Source of the DNA: Cristatella mucedo
Taxonomy: Eukaryota > Bryozoa > Phylactolaemata > Cristatellidae
DNA: 62,000 bases
Assembly: GCA_009760855.2 (NCBI GenBank)
Contig: WPIO01000098.1
Span: forward strand, 312,501 to 374,500
Reading direction: 5' to 3'
The notes under the pieces: model-generated
The model's input: the letters and a program-made list of their open reading frames with translations, nothing else
The model's database searches: none
What the model was told of the DNA's origin: nothing
Position numbers and translations under genes: made by a program
Shown: positions 57,652-62,000 of the stretch, one piece after another
Position numbering within the stretch: the stretch's first letter is position 1
Layout: each line of letters starts with the position of its first letter

Positions 57652-59257
57652 ATTTTTAAGAAAATATCCACTTGCTTGGAAAGCTCGGAGAGCTCAACCG
57701 TTCAACAACAACATGCAACGTCGGCAGCAGAAAATTGGCATGCACGTAATTAAGCCAATGCGGATGCATCCTCTTGCATACGCTGTCACTTCAACGTACG
57801 CTCGGCAAAAGACAGTCTGGAGTCGTCTATTTCGTCAGTCATCTATTTTCGTCAGAACTATCACCACCGGATTGCGATTTTAAAAGAGAGTGAAAACAGG
57901 AAGTCTCATCTGAGTCCACGTGATCTTGGCACCCATTCTGGATCTTGACGATGGCTGTCTCAGATGCAGGTCTGTGAACAACATCTGCACCAGTTCCCAG
58001 GCTGTTCACAAAGTCGAATGATGGAAACGATGCAATCAGTGACTGGAACAGGAAATGTGATTCGGTGACAGTTCCATCGTGAACTTAGAGTGCGAGAATG
58101 GCAGAGAATCAGCCAATGCCGCTTTATGCCGACGAATGACATTTCTATGCACGCGGCTGTAGCTATTGATTTGGCAATCACTCAAACCGCTTAGACATTT
58201 TGGCATCTCCAAGCCAGCGAGCGACATTTTGCTTGCCAGGGCACAATAACGTTGACAGACTCAGTCAAACGGAATCCTTTAGTTTGGATTATTTCGACAC
58301 TAATTCTTCCCCAATTCGGAGACCGACGAGAGAACGTTTGCAATATAGGTTTCGACCGCCAAATTCAGATGACGATTGCACAAATGCAACAGCGGAAGAT
58401 AAAAAAATGAGCTGTTCCCGCGTGTTGTTTCACGGATGAAATCCCCATAGTTGACAACTGTTAAGACTGTCTTATCAAGTAGTGGGGGCAAATTCCAGTA
58501 GGGCAATACTGCAAAAATGTGCAGTTATGAAATGAAATTATGAAATGAAATGAATAAAATTATGCAAACTCCAGTAGGAATACTTGGGGTTTGCCGCCAA
58601 TCTTTTTTCGGGGCAATGTAGTGAATAGATCGATATATGTAGCGAAAAATTACAAAAATTAATACTAAAATACGCACCAAAATTGCACGAAGTAAGCAGC
58701 TTACCAATAAAGTGGTTAAATCTTCTGACAAGCCATCAAACAGGAGGTAATAAATATATAGCGATGATGAACTTGCATAAGTTGATATCTTTTCATTCGA
58801 CTGCGTGATCAATCGTAACTTGTACGTTTGTATAGGCCGGTATTCGCTCTCGTACTATTTTTTTCGCAGACCTTCAGTCCGTGCCCGTCCCTAATGACGC
58901 AATCGAGCCTTTCGGTTTCTTGTCGGTAGATTTTGAGTCGATCACTTATTTCAGAGTCCACCGATCAGTCACCGAGTCGGTCCCAACACTCTGCCTGCTG
59001 ATGAAATGCTTTCAGCAGCGTGTGGTTTTATAACTTTCGAGTAGTTTGAACGCATGGTTTTGATGTGCGTCAATAAGCTGCGGTGGCCATTCTTAACGAC
59101 GTTACAATTTTGCTCCAAACTGCAGCTGCATTTTTAGAGTTTACCACCTGGATCCTTTGGAGCAAGAAACCAAAGAAAAGAGGACAGCGGCTTTTTTGGA
59201 CGGCGGAACAGTGTGGCGGTCCATCGAGCTGAAAGAAGTCGTTAATGAGCCATAATG
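57652..59257. other. Unassigned interval
   Basis: No repeat family recognised. The only frame of interest is 58863-59032 on +. A pyrimidine run ending TTTTTTTCGCAG precedes 54 open codons (LQSVPVPNDAIEPFGFLSVD onward) ending in TAA. It might be a terminal exon of an unknown gene but has no known motif. Confidence 0.25.
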
Positions 59258-59415
59258 GCTCACTAGGTAAGGTGGTTGTTTTTTACGAACTCGGCCCGAG
59301 GTCGTGGGTTCGAATCGTGCGGTGGGCGATCCTTTATCACAATTGCAAGCGGTGGTGATAGCCGTAAAGGCTCTTCTGTCGCCATACAAAAGGAGGCTGT
59401 TATATCAAATCAGCT
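59258..59415 (+). mobile_element. SINE family 2, best-preserved + copy
   Basis: GGCTCACTAGGTAAGGTGG (A-box region), GTGGGTTCGAATCG (B-box, close to GGTTCGAATCC), body TAGCCGTAAAGGCTCTTCTG, end AAAAGGAGGCTGTTATATCA. Confidence 0.8.
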
Positions 59416-60239
59416 AGCCTTTGAAATTTGGATTCTGAAAGAAAAACTACAAAATTGTGTTTATCAAACAGGTTGGACGGACTTACTCAGTCTTCCATCC
59501 AAACAATTCGGTTAAACTCGAGATTCTGGGAGTGCATGTACAATTTAAAACTTACAAACTGAACGGCTCGTAAGTATTGCTATATTATCGATATTTTTCA
59601 TCGGGATGATACAATATATTGATATTGTTACGCCATCCAATACAACATATTGTTCACGCGCGAGTGCAATCTATGTATTGTGTCCTTAATCGATTGTTTT
59701 AAGTAGGCCTGATACCAGCTTGCTACGTTGTCAAAATAATGTAAGCACCCTTTAATTAAAAGACGATAAAGCCTACCAAGCCGTTAATAACAAAGAAAGT
59801 ATCACTCAAAAACTGGAAAGCCTAACTTTTAATATTTTCTAGGTCAGCACGTTCCTTGTAAAACCACCGATGGAATCGTGGTGTCTTGTTCCACAATAAT
59901 CTCCAGCTTCATATAACAAGAATAACAATAATGCACTTTATGACCAAATAATCTTCACAGTCAAGTCTCTCAACTAACAGCTGCCTCGACTGGTAAAATT
60001 CTAGCCTAGTAAGCTGGTCCCTGCAATTCGGAGCATGTATGATCAGGCATAAGGTTGTGTGCCTGTGAGCACACATCGATATGTGTGTGGGTGTCCGTGT
60101 CAGAATCCTGCAGGCACGCAGGAACTCACTGCGTTCAGTGCACTCACACATTGATAGAGCCGCTGCTCGTGTGTGTTTGCCCTTTAATTTAGAGTTTACA
60201 TACATAAATGACGCTCTCCCCCTCTGAGTGCGATACGAA
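59416..60239. other. Unassigned AT-rich interval
   Basis: No gene or repeat family is recognised. Confidence 0.35.
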
Positions 60240-60412
60240 ACATACTAGCTAATTGAATAGCCTCTTTTTTGTATAGCGACAGCGAAGCCTTCGCGATGAT
60301 CACTATCGCATGCATGCGGTGGTAATACAGGATTGACCACAGCAGGATTCGAACCCGCGATTTCGGGATCCAGGTCTTAAAAAGTAGCTGCCTTACCCAG
60401 TGTGCCATAGAT
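60240..60412 (-). mobile_element. SINE family 2, minus orientation
   Basis: Minus strand: TGGCACACTGGGTAAGGCAG (A-box region), GCGGGTTCGAATCCTGC (perfect B-box), then TACCACCGCATGCATGCGAT and the end GCTATACAAAAAAGAGGCTA. It lies 0.8 kb from an opposite-orientation copy. Confidence 0.8.
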
Positions 60413-61342
60413 ATCCTGTGGAAACAGCGTTCTTTTTTGCATTACTTGTTGAAATCTTAGCTTGACTCGTAACTGTAACTTAAATTGATTGATTGAGCTT
60501 TTCTGCTCAAAACAACTGATGGGTAATGGTTTGACAACTATGGTATGCCATTTCTGACTCAAGCCAGTTCTAAGGAGCTGTATATAATGCTATGAAGCCA
60601 AGCGACCGGCTGCTTTAGGCGAAGTGTATCAGGTATGCATGTGAACGTTATGTAGTGGTCTAAAGCTCTGGTCATGTAGACATTGCAAGTTATCTTGGCT
60701 ATCATTAATCACTTCAACATCGGTTGAATGTGTGTTGTGGCCTCTGGAAACAGTTTTGTTTTGATTTGAATAACTTTTTAGAAGTTTTAGATTTGTAAAC
60801 TAGATTTTTTTAGATAAGAATTCAAGCAGGCAGTTCTCATGCTCATCAACCATTATTAGGCTTTGTTACTGGCATATTCTTTTAGTATTAACTCACAGCT
60901 ATTAATTATTTGCTATAATATACCTGGTTAGTCGAATGCACCGGCCAAAATCATGTTAGAGACAGTTAGCTGTATCTAAGGAGGCATTCTTAATGTCTGC
61001 TTGAAGTCGTCAGATTCTGAGTCTTTTTTCCTTTGCTGTTGCTTCTGCCATTCACACGATTTCATGATTCCATGATTCCATGCACGATTCCTTCTGCATC
61101 ACAAGAGCTCTGAACTCACTCTCAAGTCAAGCGAGGTACTCTATGCTTTGTGATTGCCCGCAATTTCCTACGGAGTGCTCTGTGGCAAGAAATCGCCGAA
61201 CCTATGAAGACTGTAGCGAAATCTAAAGAGGAACGATGTTAAAAAGATCAAGACGGCTCAGGAAAACGCCGTTTATTAAACAACCGCGGAACCGGGCCGC
61301 ACTGCCATGGGCGCGTGGCGCTGGCTCAACAGCTTCTTCGCA
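60413..61342. other. Unassigned AT-rich interval
   Basis: No gene or repeat family is recognised. Confidence 0.35.
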
Positions 61343-61397
61343 GGTAATAACAATAATAATAAAAATATACTTATATAGTACCCTCAGAGAGCTTAAT
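61343..61397 (-). mobile_element. LINE tail scrap
   Basis: (AAT)n followed by TAGTACCCTCAGAGAGCTTA, the outermost ~50 bp of the LINE 3' end. Confidence 0.65.
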
Positions 61398-62000
61398 ATT
61401 TTTCTAATGGTAAGCTTAAAAGTTGGGCAGATGTTGAGACATGATACTCCTAAGATGTTTTCCAACTTGCCTCAGCAAGCCATACAACAAGTGGCATCCC
61501 TCAAAAGAGTGTCCGGTCAAGGCAGTCGGCCCTTCGGGCCTAATATATTAAGTGGGAGTGCTCTCTAATTTTGTGTGTTTCATTCTTTGTTGCTAAAGTC
61601 TGCCTCTTTTGCCTGCATTTTGCGCTGCTGAACTTCGTGTCAAATTTTTTTCATTCTTAAGGTCAGCCGTGGCACAAGAGCTTCCAGTGTCTCACCTACC
61701 ATCGATAAGCGAACGCTTGTTATCTTGTGTCGCCTCATACAAATTGCAGAGCAGCCGCTGCTGCTGCTGCTGCTGCGCTGCATGCACATCTGCTGCAGTA
61801 GCTGTGCTGACCGTGCTGCCACAGCAGACGGCTCAAACAGCGTGTAATGCCCTACTTGTGACATAACCACCGACATTGATTCAGCAAAGCATCGCAGCGG
61901 TTTTATCGTCGAGTTGGTGAGACGCTTCACAGCCACACAAGATGCTGAAAAGTGCAGCGACTGCAATTAATACGGCCAACCGGGCGAGCTAGCAGATGTC
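61398..62000. other. Unassigned interval at right edge
   Basis: Contains a short (CTG)n run at about 61757-61777. No gene is supported. Confidence 0.35.

Noticed and set aside
59258-59335. tRNA gene
   Set aside because: A- and B-box-like motifs are present, but no full cloverleaf is evident and the same head plus body recurs at 26205 and 60240. It is a SINE. The same reasoning applies to 30261-30394 and 2583-2722.

Overview
This is invertebrate-type metazoan nuclear DNA. The evidence is a spliced gene with GT-AG introns, L2/CR1-like non-LTR retrotransposon debris with (ATT)n tails, two tRNA-like SINE families, a hAT transposase remnant, very long dinucleotide microsatellites and a 104-bp satellite. 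There is no operon structure, no rRNA, no CRISPR array and no phage content. I cannot name the species. Base composition is a mosaic: CpG-rich, GC-rich blocks (notably 1-2100, 7900-8850, 19.6-20.9 kb, 22.8-23.2 kb, 27.0-29.3 kb and most of 31-54 kb) alternate with AT-rich transposon-laden DNA.

The one gene I can establish is a tubulin tyrosine ligase-like polyglutamylase, TTLL7, on the + strand from 28227 to 52413. I reconstructed 16 coding exons: 28227-28278, 32041-32316, 35120-35309, 36419-36577, 39410-39629, 40206-40535, 42761-42855, 44639-44783, 45630-45845, 48107-48326, 48562-48779, 48971-49090, 49200-49418, 50774-50934, 51720-51851 and 52209-52413. All intron phases agree and the total is 2958 nt (985 residues plus stop). 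The last intron (51852-52208) is 357 nt, in frame and stop-free, so retaining it would give a 1104-residue form. The product should add glutamate chains to tubulin tails in cilia and neurites. An RFX X-box-like element lies 24 nt upstream of the proposed start codon, which would fit a ciliary gene.

Left flank (1-28.2 kb): no gene is supported. It holds at least 17 pieces of L2/CR1-like LINEs in both orientations, most of them short 3'-end copies. The longest (4616-6069, minus) keeps part of a decayed reverse transcriptase. It also holds SINEs, a hAT remnant split by a LINE tail (26373-26720), a nested LINE-in-LINE (23430-24205), a 17-bp minisatellite and long (GA)n tracts. The GC-rich blocks may include promoters or first exons of other genes, but nothing in them is recognisable.

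The TTLL7 introns carry (CT)n, (GA)n, (GGAGAC)n, (ACGTG)n, (CA)n and (TA)n arrays, LINE and SINE fragments, and a series of perfect GC-rich palindromes. Right flank (52.4-62 kb): GC-rich DNA after the stop codon, then AT-richer DNA with a 12-copy satellite (56405-57651), two SINE2 copies and LINE tails. No gene is supported there.
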